Part shown: in pieces, positions 8,251 to 17,222 of the stretch
How the letters are laid out: each line of letters starts with the position of its first letter
Numbering within the stretch: position 1 is the first letter of the stretch
Source: Alteribacter aurantiacus DSM 18675
GTDB taxonomy: Bacteria; Bacillota; Bacilli; Bacillales; Salisediminibacteriaceae
Assembly (NCBI RefSeq): GCF_000429705.1
Contig: NZ_KE386941.1
Coordinates: 992,001 to 1,056,000, forward strand
Reading direction: 5' to 3'
Length of the DNA: 64,000 nt
Notes under the pieces: generated by a model
What the model was told of the DNA's origin: nothing
The model's database searches: none
Seen by the model: the letters and a program-made list of their open reading frames with translations, nothing else
Translations under genes and position numbers: made by a program

Positions 8251-11200
8251 GATTCCAATATATGACCTTAAGAGCCTTTGGTCATTTTACCGATTTTGAG
8301 CTGAATTTTGAAAAGGGCTCAAACTTCCATTTCATTTATGGTCCAAATGAAGCTGGGAAAAGTACGATTCTGCGCTCGATTAATCATTTTTTATATGGCT
8401 TTCCTCAACAAACGTCCGACTCTTTCTTGCATGACAATAAAAAGTTGCTTATTGAAGGCGCCATCATTAATGAAGAGGGTGAGAAACTTGCATTTTTGAG
8501 GAGAAAAGGTAGAAAGAATACCGTACTCGATCACAATCAAAAAGCAATGGACGAAAAGGTGGTCAGCCGTTTTTTAAACGGAGTATCCGAAGACCACTTC
8601 CTTAATATTTTTGCTCTAGACCACGTACGCCTTCGTGAAGGTGGCGAGAGCTTATTGCAAAGTGACGGAAACGTAGGGGAAAGTATTTTTTCTGCAGCGT
8701 CTGGTGTAAGTATGTTGCGAGACGTGCTTAAAGAGCTCGAGGACCAAGCCAAGAACCTTTATGTAAAAGGTGGTTCAACAAGAACGATTAATCAGCTGAT
8801 TAAAGAAGAAAAAGAAGTCTCAAAACAAATTGCAACCAACCAGCTTAAGCTTCAAGATTGGAAAGAGCTCGAACAACGATATGAGAACGGTAAAAAAGAC
8901 ATCAAACGACTGACTGAACAAATTAACCTTCTGTCTAAAGATCAACAAAAGTTTTTACGTATTCAAAAGACATTGCCTAAAATTGCTCTTAGAAGCGAAT
9001 GGATAGACAAAAAAGAGCGTCTCGGTTGTATTCCAAAACTACCGGAGAATGTTGAAGCGGATCGAAGAGAATTTGTACAACTTGCTGAATCGACTTCTAA
9101 ACGGATTTCTGAAATAGAACGAGAGTTAGAGCAATGCAATGAAGAATTACATCAAATTCAAATTCCTGACAACCTCCTTTCTCAAGAAACTGAAATAAAT
9201 TCACTTTACAGAGGGATAAACGGGTACATTGAAGATGTTAAAAACCTTCCCATTCTTGCAGGGGAATTAAAAAGCCTCGAAAGTTCGGTCTATGCCGCTT
9301 TAAAAACTATCGATCATTCTTACGATCGATTATCCGACGTGGAATCTCTACGCTTAACAGCTGAGAAAAGAAAGACAATTCTTGCTTTAGCTGATAAAAA
9401 GCCCGTATTGGACGAACAGGAGAAAAGGAATAAAGAGTCTTTAGATGAGCTAGAAAGAGATATTCATGAACTTGAAGTGAAATTAAATGAAGCAAATGAC
9501 ATTAACGATACTGAAGAGTTGGATTCTGTGTTAAATACCATACAAAAAAACGGAGATTTAGAGAATCGGACTCAACAGTTGTCGGTGGAGATTGAGAAAC
9601 TCACAATACAATATAATCATGCTTTTCACACTCTTCCCTTTTGGAGTGGCACTTTAGAAGATCTCGTAACAATAAAGATCCCGGCCTCTAAGGAATCAAT
9701 AAACTCCTTTGAAAGAAATCGTAGAGACTTAACCTCAACAAGAGAAAAACTTCAAGAAAGATTCTTGGAAGAAGAAGAGAATGCCACCAATATTAATCGT
9801 GCACTCGGGTCTTTGGAAGCTTTAGAAGACGTTCCGACAAATGAACAATTGTTGGAGGAACGGTTACTTCGCGATACTGGATGGATACTTATTCGAAATG
9901 AACTAAATAAACGAGAAAATAACGAAAGTGAACTTGCCAAGTTTAAAAATGGAAGACCTTTGGAACTGGCCTTTGAGCGTTCCTTGAAAAAAACAGATGA
10001 TATTTCTGATGTCATGAGGCGAGAAGCCGAGAAGGTCGGTGAAAAAAATAAGCTTTTAGCTGACAGAAAAGCAACTAACGAGAAACGAACTACGTTACAA
10101 GCTGAGCTAAACGAGAACATGTTATCACTAGAACAATGGGAATCGGCTTGGAAAGAATATTGGTCCGTAGTACACCTCAATCCGGGAACTCCTGAAGAAA
10201 TGAGGGAGTGGCTGAACAAGTATGAAGAGATCCTTCAGTTGAAAGAACAGCTGGACATTGCTCAAGCCCGGCGTAATGATCTTAATCAGACTCTTGAAAA
10301 ATCAAAAAAATCTTTGATAAACGCGGTATCGACCTATGTAGAAGTAAATGATGATCAAACGTTGAGTCAGCTCCTTGAACAAGGGGAAAAAATAAAAAGG
10401 AAAGCAATTGAACAACGCACGAATAGACAAGGACTTGAAGATCAACTTAAAAAGCAAAAGAATAATATGGAACTCATAAAGAATAAAATGGACCTTATAA
10501 GAAGTGAGGTCAATGAATGGAGTGAAGAATGGGAAAATAACATTCAAGGCCTTCCCGTAACCAATACCACTTCCACTCAAGTAGTAAAAGAATTAATTGA
10601 TCTTTATGATGACTGCACGAGAGATTACGACAGCTACTTAATGAAGGAATCGATGAAAAGAGATATTGAAACCAGGATTGAACAGTATGAACAACGCATC
10701 GGTCAATTAGAACAAACCGAAGTGACTAAGTTGACAACTCACGCCATGGATTCTGTTGTGAACATCGTGTATGATACATTACAAACTGCAAAGCAAGATG
10801 CAAGAACGGCAGAAGAGTTGCGTAAAAAGAAATCAACCTTGGAGAAAAACAAAGAAATTGCTATTCGGATTGAACATGAAGCTCATGAATCCATGAATGA
10901 ACTTCTTTCTCAAACCGGCTGTGCTACGTTAGACGAACTTGTAGAGGTTGAAGAAAAGGTCAAAAAATCACATGAAATTACTGAACAAATCAAAGCAATA
11001 GAGGAGCAATTGATCGACCTCGGTGCGGGTCAACGTTTAGATGAGTTGATTGAGGAAGCAGAAGGTGCCAATGCTGATTCTCTTGCAGTGGAGCTACAGG
11101 AAGTAAAGGTTAAGTTAGCAGAACTTGATCAAGAAAAGACTTATATCCTCCAATCTCACGGCGCTGATAAAAAAGAATATTTAGAGAAGATCAAAGGGAC

Positions 11201-11774
11201 CAACGAAGAAACGGCGAATGATGAATTAGAAAAGCAAAGTCTTCATTCAAGAATTACGAGAGAAACAGACGAATACATCACAAAAAAACTTGCAGCCATT
11301 TTGCTTAGAAAAGGCATCGAACATTATAGAGAACAAAATCAAAGCCCAATTGTAAAACGGGCAAGTGAGCTCTTCGGACGTTTAACTCTTGGTCATTTTG
11401 ATGGTATCGTCGTAGAGTTTGATGAGAAAGATCAACCTGTACTTATGGGAAAGCGGAAAGCAGATACAGTTCCAGTTTCGGGTATGAGCGATGGTACGAC
11501 CGATCAACTGTATTTAGCTCTCCGAATTGCGAGTATCGAGCGTTTTGCAAACGAACATGAACCACTTCCGTTTATCGTCGATGACATTTTAGTACATTTT
11601 GATGATGATCGAGCAAAAGAAACCCTTAGGGTATTAGTAGAATTGGCAAAAGTGACTCAAGTCATCTTCTTTACCCACCATTCAAGGCTAGGTACATTAA
11701 TGAAAGAAGTTGAAAGTGAACAGAATTATCAAATGATCACTTTAAACACAACCGTATCTAGTAGCCTTTTTTAA
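8247..11774 (+). CDS. yhaN: SbcC/Rad50-like AAA ATPase YhaN
   Basis: A 1175-residue SMC-like ATPase. The N-terminal half-site has Walker A in YGPNEAGKST (about residues 32-41). A very long coiled-coil region rich in Glu, Lys, Leu and Gln runs from about 160 to 1010. The C-terminal half-site has the SGMSDGTTDQLYLALR signature and Walker B in IVDDILVHFDD. A CxxC zinc hook like that of classical Rad50/SbcC is not obvious in the coil, as expected of the YhaN branch. The GTG start at 8247 overlaps the yhaO stop by four bases and uses the GGGGAGG within the end of yhaO. It probably acts with YhaO on DNA ends. It is longer than my recollection of the B. subtilis protein (about 960 residues), so the coil may be extended. 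Confidence 0.9.
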   Translation: MRFQYMTLRAFGHFTDFELNFEKGSNFHFIYGPNEAGKSTILRSINHFLYGFPQQTSDSFLHDNKKLLIEGAIINEEGEKLAFLRRKGRKNTVLDHNQKAMDEKVVSRFLNGVSEDHFLNIFALDHVRLREGGESLLQSDGNVGESIFSAASGVSMLRDVLKELEDQAKNLYVKGGSTRTINQLIKEEKEVSKQIATNQLKLQDWKELEQRYENGKKDIKRLTEQINLLSKDQQKFLRIQKTLPKIALRSEWIDKKERLGCIPKLPENVEADRREFVQLAESTSKRISEIERELEQCNEELHQIQIPDNLLSQETEINSLYRGINGYIEDVKNLPILAGELKSLESSVYAALKTIDHSYDRLSDVESLRLTAEKRKTILALADKKPVLDEQEKRNKESLDELERDIHELEVKLNEANDINDTEELDSVLNTIQKNGDLENRTQQLSVEIEKLTIQYNHAFHTLPFWSGTLEDLVTIKIPASKESINSFERNRRDLTSTREKLQERFLEEEENATNINRALGSLEALEDVPTNEQLLEERLLRDTGWILIRNELNKRENNESELAKFKNGRPLELAFERSLKKTDDISDVMRREAEKVGEKNKLLADRKATNEKRTTLQAELNENMLSLEQWESAWKEYWSVVHLNPGTPEEMREWLNKYEEILQLKEQLDIAQARRNDLNQTLEKSKKSLINAVSTYVEVNDDQTLSQLLEQGEKIKRKAIEQRTNRQGLEDQLKKQKNNMELIKNKMDLIRSEVNEWSEEWENNIQGLPVTNTTSTQVVKELIDLYDDCTRDYDSYLMKESMKRDIETRIEQYEQRIGQLEQTEVTKLTTHAMDSVVNIVYDTLQTAKQDARTAEELRKKKSTLEKNKEIAIRIEHEAHESMNELLSQTGCATLDELVEVEEKVKKSHEITEQIKAIEEQLIDLGAGQRLDELIEEAEGANADSLAVELQEVKVKLAELDQEKTYILQSHGADKKEYLEKIKGTNEETANDELEKQSLHSRITRETDEYITKKLAAILLRKGIEHYREQNQSPIVKRASELFGRLTLGHFDGIVVEFDEKDQPVLMGKRKADTVPVSGMSDGTTDQLYLALRIASIERFANEHEPLPFIVDDILVHFDDDRAKETLRVLVELAKVTQVIFFTHHSRLGTLMKEVESEQNYQMITLNTTVSSSLF

Positions 11775-11794
11775 GCAACTTTTAACATGAGCAG

Positions 11795-11835
11795 ACTCCA
11801 GAAAGAATCAGCAATTCTTTCTGGAGTTGTTTTCT
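11795..11835 (+). terminator. Terminator of yhaO-yhaN
   Basis: A 14-bp perfect stem (actccagaaagaat / attctttctggagt) is followed by a T-rich run. Confidence 0.9.
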
Positions 11836-11911
11836 TCATTTACGGAAGAGTATATCCGGTTGCATTTACGTTAATCCCTGAAACCACCTCTTACACAAGG
11901 AGAATTTGAAC

Positions 11912-12475
11912 ATGTTTCATTCTATTGACTACTTGAAATCCGGTACCCACATACAACAAAGAGCTTACATAGTCCTTAAAGAATTAAATATCATGAATGA
12001 TTTGTCGGAGTATCTGCCAACTTTATGCGGAACCATTCCTATAAACCTTAATGTCCAAGGATCGGATTTGGATATTATTATGGAGGTGTATGATTATCCT
12101 GATTGGATTAAAAGAGTAACTGCTCTTTACGGACACCTAGATGATTTCATACATAAAAACAAAGTCATTCGTAACACTCCAATCGTAAAGCTCAACTTTT
12201 ATTTTAAGGAATTTGAGTTCGAGTTGTTCGCCCAGAACCAACCTGTGAAAAGGCAACATGCGTATTTACATATGATTACTGAACATGCCATTCTTAAAGA
12301 AGCTCCTCACTTAGGAGAGAAAATCAAATCATTGAAAAGATCGGGTGTGAAAACGGAGGAGGCTTTTTGTGAGGTGCTGAGGTTAAGAGGCAAAGACCCT
12401 TATTTGCGACTCCTTGAATACGGGAGGGAAAAAGGGTTCATAAATGATCGTACGACATTCGGGAGGAAAAGATGA
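11912..12475 (+). CDS. DUF4269 nucleotidyltransferase-like protein
   Basis: The 187-residue product matches the DUF4269 type: an early LCGTIPINLNVQGSDLDII segment, where G-S-D-x-D is a nucleotidyltransferase-fold metal site, a central FYFKEFEFELFAQ segment with a further acidic residue, and a helical C-terminal half. Family members have no established function; a minimal nucleotidyltransferase or a toxin-like role can only be guessed. ATG 11912 is chosen because AAGGAG lies 8 bases upstream; TTG 11906 is too close to it. It overlaps the amidase gene by four bases, so translation is probably coupled. Confidence 0.75.
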   Translation: MFHSIDYLKSGTHIQQRAYIVLKELNIMNDLSEYLPTLCGTIPINLNVQGSDLDIIMEVYDYPDWIKRVTALYGHLDDFIHKNKVIRNTPIVKLNFYFKEFEFELFAQNQPVKRQHAYLHMITEHAILKEAPHLGEKIKSLKRSGVKTEEAFCEVLRLRGKDPYLRLLEYGREKGFINDRTTFGRKR

Positions 12476-13962
12476 AAACAGAAACATACATTACACTTGA
12501 CGCAACCGATATCGCTGAACTTGTGGGTAATAATGAAGTGAGTCCAAAAGAGATGATTCAAGTTGCTTATAACCGCCTTTTAGAGGTTAATGGGCAGCTG
12601 AATGCGGTCGTTCATACCAGGTATGAACGTGCTTTAAAAGAAGCGGACGATACAAAAGGAATTAAAGAAGCATTTTCAGGTGCACCGATCCTATTGAAGA
12701 ATCTGTCACAATCGTTAATAGGAGAGCCTTTGACTGCGAGCTCGCGATTGCTAAAAGACAACATCGCCCAAGTGAATTCAAATATCGTTTCAAAACTTTT
12801 AAAAGGCGGCACTGTTGTTTTGGGCTCTACAAACACACCGGAATTTGGACTAAAAAACATTAGTGAACCGGCCCTTTACGGCCCTACTAGAAACCCTTGT
12901 AACCATCATTATTCAGCGGGAGGTTCCAGTGGGGGCGCTGCTGCAGCCGTGGCAGGGGGGATTGTCCCGGTTGCAGGTGCCAGTGACGGTGGCGGTTCTA
13001 TTCGAATACCGGCTTCCTTTACCGGACTTGTAGGTCTTAAGCCTACAAGAGGGCGAACCCCGGTTGGACCGGGAGTAGGTAGACAATGGCAAGGGGCTGC
13101 TATTGACTTTGTACTAACAAAAAGTGTCAGGGATTGTGCCGGCATGCTTGACTTGCTTCAAGTGGTTCAACCTGAGGCGGCATTTCAAACTCCTATATTT
13201 CAAAAGGGTTATCGAAATGTAATGGAAGAATCTTTTGATCAACCTCTGAAAATCGGGTATTCGTTACAATCTCCAGTCCATACTCCCGTATCAGAAGAAG
13301 CAAAAAGGGCCGTTACTCATGCCCTTAAGTTTCTTGAAAGTCTTGGTCACGAGGTTGAAGAAGTTGACATACCTATTGATGGGGTCGAATTAATGGAACA
13401 GTATTACTTAATGAATGCTGGAGAGATGGCTGGTCTTTTACAATCGATGGAAGAGGTCTTCAACCGTCCTTTCTCATCAAAAGATATGGAATTTGAATCG
13501 TGGATGCTTTATGAGGCCGGGAAAAATGTCAGAGCAGCTGACTTCACTAGAAGCTTAGCCACCTGGGACCTTGCAGCTACAAGGATGATGGAGTTCCATT
13601 TATCCCATGATTTCTTCATCACACCTACTACAGCATTCACAGCACCGAAAATAGGGGAGTTGACCCATTCAAGTGGTGCTCAAGAAAAATACATCGAGAA
13701 CATGCGTTCCTCAAGTGGAAAAAAACAGCTTGATCTCATTTATGAAATGTTTCTACCCAGCTTGACGTATACACCGTTTACCCAACTCGCTAATTTAACT
13801 GGACAACCTGCGATCAGTTTACCATTGCACAAAGGAGAAAATGATCTACCGATAGGGGTACAGGCGATGGCCATGAAGGGAAGAGAAGATCAATTATTAA
13901 AATTGGCGAAGCTGTTTGAACAAAGCAACCTTTGGCAACCACAACGTTCAAAAAAAGCATAG
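12472..13962 (+). CDS. Amidase signature-family hydrolase
   Basis: A 496-residue amidase with the Ser-cisSer-Lys triad visible: K76 in PILLKNL, S152 in GGSSGG, and nucleophile S176 in DGGGSIRIPAS. The spacing of 24 residues between the two serines is that of the family. The sequence around the signature and the segment GRQWQGAAIDFVLTKSVRDCAGMLD recalls the 6-aminohexanoate cyclic dimer hydrolase/peptide amidase branch, not GatA; no gatB or gatC is adjacent. It probably hydrolyses a small amide in the cytosol (no signal peptide). The start overlaps the DUF4269 stop (ATGA), and a terminator closes the operon. The true substrate is unknown. Confidence 0.85.
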   Translation: MKTETYITLDATDIAELVGNNEVSPKEMIQVAYNRLLEVNGQLNAVVHTRYERALKEADDTKGIKEAFSGAPILLKNLSQSLIGEPLTASSRLLKDNIAQVNSNIVSKLLKGGTVVLGSTNTPEFGLKNISEPALYGPTRNPCNHHYSAGGSSGGAAAAVAGGIVPVAGASDGGGSIRIPASFTGLVGLKPTRGRTPVGPGVGRQWQGAAIDFVLTKSVRDCAGMLDLLQVVQPEAAFQTPIFQKGYRNVMEESFDQPLKIGYSLQSPVHTPVSEEAKRAVTHALKFLESLGHEVEEVDIPIDGVELMEQYYLMNAGEMAGLLQSMEEVFNRPFSSKDMEFESWMLYEAGKNVRAADFTRSLATWDLAATRMMEFHLSHDFFITPTTAFTAPKIGELTHSSGAQEKYIENMRSSSGKKQLDLIYEMFLPSLTYTPFTQLANLTGQPAISLPLHKGENDLPIGVQAMAMKGREDQLLKLAKLFEQSNLWQPQRSKKA

Positions 13963-13970
13963 AAGCAAAG

Positions 13971-14017
13971 AAAAAGCCAATCATAATTGGGCTACTCCCA
14001 TTTATGATTGGCTTTTA
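13971..14017. terminator. Bidirectional terminator between convergent genes
   Basis: A 15-bp stem (aaaagccaatcataa / ttatgattggctttt) has A-rich and T-rich flanks. It serves both the amidase (+) and the binding-protein gene (-). Confidence 0.85.
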
Positions 14018-14023
14018 GCTTCT

Positions 14024-15601
14024 TTAGTTGATTGTAACATTCTGTAACTGATAAATCCCGTTCGAATAGAGGTCAAACCCTTCAATTTGATCACTCACAC
14101 CCGTGAGATATTCCTGGTGATAGAGGTAAAGCATTGGAGCTTCCTCGATTAAGATATCTGTAGCTTCGTGATAAAGAGAAAGTCGTTGTTCTTCATCCCC
14201 TTCACGACGAGCTTCCTCAATCAAACGATCCACATCTTCATTGTTAAACTGTGTTCGATTTCCTGCAGCACCGATATTATTGGAGTGATATAGCATAGAA
14301 AGGGGGTAATCAGCATCTGCAGTAGCTGCAGATAAGCCTAGGATAAACATGTCGTGCTCACCACCAGCAGTACGGTCAAGGTAAGCACCCCATTCAAACT
14401 GTTCAAGGCTAACATTAACATTAATGTCTTCAAGCTGGGCTTGAACAAGAACAGCGATGTCTTCTCGTTCCCGGCTATCATTGGTCCAAAGAGTTACATC
14501 AAAACCATCCTCATATCCTGCCTCGGCAAGTAATTCTTTTGCTTTTTCAGGGTCGTACTTTAATCCTGCTGCATCAGGGTTATGTCCAAAAATAGCTTCA
14601 GCTAATGGTCCGGCTGCTTCCACACCATGACCTTCCATAATGCCATTTAACACGTCTTGTTTGTTTACAGCTTTCGATATGGCTTGTCTTACTCTTTTGT
14701 CATCGAATGGTGCTTTTTGTGTGTTAAATCCGAGGTAAGCTATGCTTACACTGTCTCTTTCATGAACCTCCGCGTTTTCATTATTATTAACGCGGTTTAC
14801 GTCACTCGGACTAACTGACGTGATATGGGAACTTCCTGATTCAAGTTCACCTACACGAGTTAAGTCTTCGGAACTGACTGTAAATGTAACGCGATCCACT
14901 TGAGCTGGCTCTCCCCAATAGTGATCGTTTTTTGTAAGAGTGACTTTCTCGCCTCTATTCCATTCTTTAAATTCAAAATATCCTGTTCCAATAGGATGTT
15001 GATTAATAATAGCTCCAAATTGATTGCCATCCTCTGCATAAGCATAATCTTCTTCGATTAGTTCTTTACTAATCATAGAACTTCCCATATGAGCAAGGTG
15101 AGCTGGTAAAGCAGCATATGGATACTCCGTGACGATTTCAACTGTATGGTCATCAACGGCATTTACTTCAGCAATAGAATCAAATAAAAAGGCATTAGGT
15201 GAAGCAACTTCCTCATCTAGGAGGCGATCGAAATTTACTTTTACAACTTCCGCATTAAATTCCGAACCATCATGAAACGTCACGCCTTCCTCAAGTTGAA
15301 ACTCCCAAAGATTGTCCTCCACTTGCTCCCAATCCGTCGCCAAGTTCGGTTGAAGATCCATATTTTCGTCATGCTTTAAAAGTGTTTCATAGATATTAAA
15401 AGACACATTCCAAGATGGAACGTCGTTGGAATTATGAGGATCAAGATTTTGTGCATCAGATACAACGCTTATATTAAGATCGCCACCTTCACTTTCTTTT
15501 TCCTCAGTACCTGCTGCTTCATCAGGTTCACTAGCGCAACCAACCAGAATGGAAGAAAGAGCAAAAAAACCGATTCCCCATTTCAAACTGCTTCTTTTCA
15601 T
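14024..15601 (-). CDS. Peptide/glutathione-type ABC substrate-binding lipoprotein (family 5)
   Basis: The 525-residue product is a solute-binding protein of the OppA/DppA/GsiB type. It begins with a lipoprotein signal peptide whose lipobox LVGC places the acylated cysteine at residue 22, followed by an acidic linker rich in Glu. Family features are NISVVSDAQNLDPHNS, the FNIYETLLKHD segment and the KDV-like lobe-closing regions. The mature protein is strongly acidic, as expected for an exported protein of a halophile. An AGGAGG site precedes the ATG. No permease or ATPase gene is adjacent, so it is an orphan binding protein that must share another importer. The ligand cannot be deduced. Confidence 0.88.
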   Translation of the reverse strand: MKRSSLKWGIGFFALSSILVGCASEPDEAAGTEEKESEGGDLNISVVSDAQNLDPHNSNDVPSWNVSFNIYETLLKHDENMDLQPNLATDWEQVEDNLWEFQLEEGVTFHDGSEFNAEVVKVNFDRLLDEEVASPNAFLFDSIAEVNAVDDHTVEIVTEYPYAALPAHLAHMGSSMISKELIEEDYAYAEDGNQFGAIINQHPIGTGYFEFKEWNRGEKVTLTKNDHYWGEPAQVDRVTFTVSSEDLTRVGELESGSSHITSVSPSDVNRVNNNENAEVHERDSVSIAYLGFNTQKAPFDDKRVRQAISKAVNKQDVLNGIMEGHGVEAAGPLAEAIFGHNPDAAGLKYDPEKAKELLAEAGYEDGFDVTLWTNDSREREDIAVLVQAQLEDINVNVSLEQFEWGAYLDRTAGGEHDMFILGLSAATADADYPLSMLYHSNNIGAAGNRTQFNNEDVDRLIEEARREGDEEQRLSLYHEATDILIEEAPMLYLYHQEYLTGVSDQIEGFDLYSNGIYQLQNVTIN

Positions 15602-15832
15602 GTAAAAAACCTCCTGTTGTTCTATGTACTTCCATTTCAGACTAATCTGAAAGGAGTGAATCTTATTTTAACTTACGTTATTTTCGGACATTTGTAAAGG
15701 TTTGCATTTCGCTAGTCATTCAACAAACTCTTTAAACTCTTATAAAATAAGGTTTTATTCTTTTATCTATTTTTAAATATAGGACATTTTCCTAATTTAT
15801 AATTTAAATAATGACGGATGTGAGCAGGGGCT

Positions 15833-15862
15833 TTGACCCGAGTATGTGTACAAGACTATACT
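15833..15862 (+). promoter_or_regulatory. SigA promoter of the LLM monooxygenase gene
   Basis: TTGACC (15833-15838), an 18-base spacer and TATACT (15857-15862); transcription would start about 30 bases before the ATG. Confidence 0.7.
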
Positions 15863-15898
15863 TTCACTATCGTAAGTAAAGTGTAGGGGGATGTAAGT

Positions 15899-16897
15899 AT
15901 GACTAAGACTTTAAAAGATGTAACGTTGTCTGTGTTAGACCTAGCACCTGTTCTTCAAGGGGGAACAGCTAAAGAAACATTTCAAAGGACAGTGGATTTG
16001 GCGCAGTACGCTGAAGAGCTGGGGTATTACCGCTACTGGATGGCAGAACATCATAATATGCCCGGGATCGCCAGTTCAGCCACAGCGGTCCTTATTGGTC
16101 ACGTAGCAGGGGCGACAAACAAGATTCGAGTAGGATCAGGGGGGATCATGCTTCCTAATCATGCACCTCTTGTGATTGCAGAACAGTTCGGCACCCTTGA
16201 ATCCCTTTATCCAGGACGGATCGACTTGGGATTAGGACGTGCCCCTGGAACCGATTATCAAACAAGCCGAGCATTAAGACGAGATGAAAAAGGGGGAGCG
16301 GAGTTTGAGGGGATGGTCCAAGAATTACGCTCATACTTTCAACCTTTCAATGGTGTAAATGTTCGAGCCGTACCAGGCGAAGGGCTTGATATTCCCATTT
16401 GGCTTTTAGGCTCGAGTGGTTTTAGTGCGAGGTTAGCAGGGGAGTTAGGTCTTCCATTTGCGTTTGCCAGTCATTTTGCTCCTGAGAATACACTTCCTGC
16501 ATTAGATATATACAGAAGTTCGTTTACACCATCAACTGTTCTCGATAAACCATATGTGATAGTTGGTGCTAACGTTATTGCAGCTGACACAGATGATGAG
16601 GCCAAATGGCTCTCCACATCCCAACAGCAGCAATTTCTTGAACTCACAAGGGGAACGCCAGGGCCGCTTAAGCCACCAATTGAAAGTCTTGATTCGATAT
16701 GCATGCCCCATGAAAAAGCAGCTGTTGAACGACAACTTGCTTCATCGATTGTAGGAAGCTCAGAAACAGTGAAGGGAAGGTTAGAAGAATTTGTCCTTAA
16801 TACAGAGGCTGATGAGGTGATCGTTCATTCTCAAATCTACGATCATCACAAACGCTTGAAATCCTTTAAAATTGTAAAAGGTGTGCATGAACAGTAA
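15899..16897 (+). CDS. LLM-class flavin-dependent oxidoreductase
   Basis: A 332-residue luciferase-like monooxygenase-fold protein. Typical segments are the N-terminal [40 protein letters not shown], the stretch [41 protein letters not shown] (given here only as family landmark around residues 80-120), and [13 protein letters not shown]. It belongs to the group annotated in Bacillus as alkanal monooxygenase alpha-like (YwcH/YhbW type). It would use FMNH2 from a separate reductase; the substrate is unknown. GGGGG precedes the ATG by 6-10 bases. It is transcribed divergently from the orphan binding protein, and repeats lie just downstream. Confidence 0.9.
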   Translation: MTKTLKDVTLSVLDLAPVLQGGTAKETFQRTVDLAQYAEELGYYRYWMAEHHNMPGIASSATAVLIGHVAGATNKIRVGSGGIMLPNHAPLVIAEQFGTLESLYPGRIDLGLGRAPGTDYQTSRALRRDEKGGAEFEGMVQELRSYFQPFNGVNVRAVPGEGLDIPIWLLGSSGFSARLAGELGLPFAFASHFAPENTLPALDIYRSSFTPSTVLDKPYVIVGANVIAADTDDEAKWLSTSQQQQFLELTRGTPGPLKPPIESLDSICMPHEKAAVERQLASSIVGSSETVKGRLEEFVLNTEADEVIVHSQIYDHHKRLKSFKIVKGVHEQ

Positions 16898-16899
16898 AT

Positions 16900-17082
16900 A
16901 AGGCATTGAAAAAGTTCGATCTTTAACTTTTTCAATGCCTTCGAAGCAATGAGCGTAACGGTTGCCTGTTTTGAAAGCCTGATACGAGTGGGTTTCTCGT
17001 ATCAGGCGCGCAACCGAGTGGAGCCATTGCCATTCAAATAAAGGCACTAAAAAAGTTCGATCTTTAACTTTTTCAATGCCTT
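16900..17082. repeat. Large imperfect palindrome built of nested hairpins
   Basis: Two near-identical 42-base units (16900-16941 and 17041-17082) each form a 17-bp hairpin (aaggcattgaaaaagtt / aactttttcaatgcctt) around cgatcttt. Between them lies a central 11-bp hairpin (cctgatacgag / ctcgtatcagg, about 16978-17006), flanked by related arms containing gcaatg and ggttgc in opposite orientation. The whole 183 bases therefore folds back on itself. It follows the monooxygenase gene and could act as terminator, but lacks a T-run after the last stem. It resembles a mobile non-coding repeat more than a gene part. Confidence 0.7.
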
Positions 17083-17200
17083 TGCCCTACGGGGTCTAAC
17101 CTCCGCTTTCCCGAGGGAGTCTACGTATATTTCATTCGCTCTAACAGCGAATTGTTCGGATCCATATCTAAACACTTTTTTTATGTCCCAGCCGCTTATT
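17083..17200. repeat. Decayed repeat remnants downstream of the gerC-like gene
   Basis: From 17087 to about 17130 the text (ctacggggtctaacctccg, then gagggagtctacg) looks like the end of the GC-rich interspersed repeat common in Bacillaceae. At 17167-17195 there is a second, different fragment, tctaaacac followed by ttatgtcccagcc, which also occurs at 62352-62380 as one arm of a terminator-like repeat. Neither fragment is complete here. Confidence 0.55.
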
Positions 17201-17222
17201 GCTATAAGACGAACAGCACTTT

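Noticed and set aside
9752..10219. 155-codon minus-strand frame inside yhaN
   Set aside because: Serine/phenylalanine-rich shadow of a Glu/Lys-rich coiled coil.
12472..13962. GatA subunit of Glu-tRNA amidotransferase
   Set aside because: It shares the amidase signature, but gatB and gatC are not adjacent and the flanking sequence fits another amidase branch.
16900..17082. CRISPR-like array
   Set aside because: Only two copies of the unit occur, each self-complementary, without regular spacers or cas genes.
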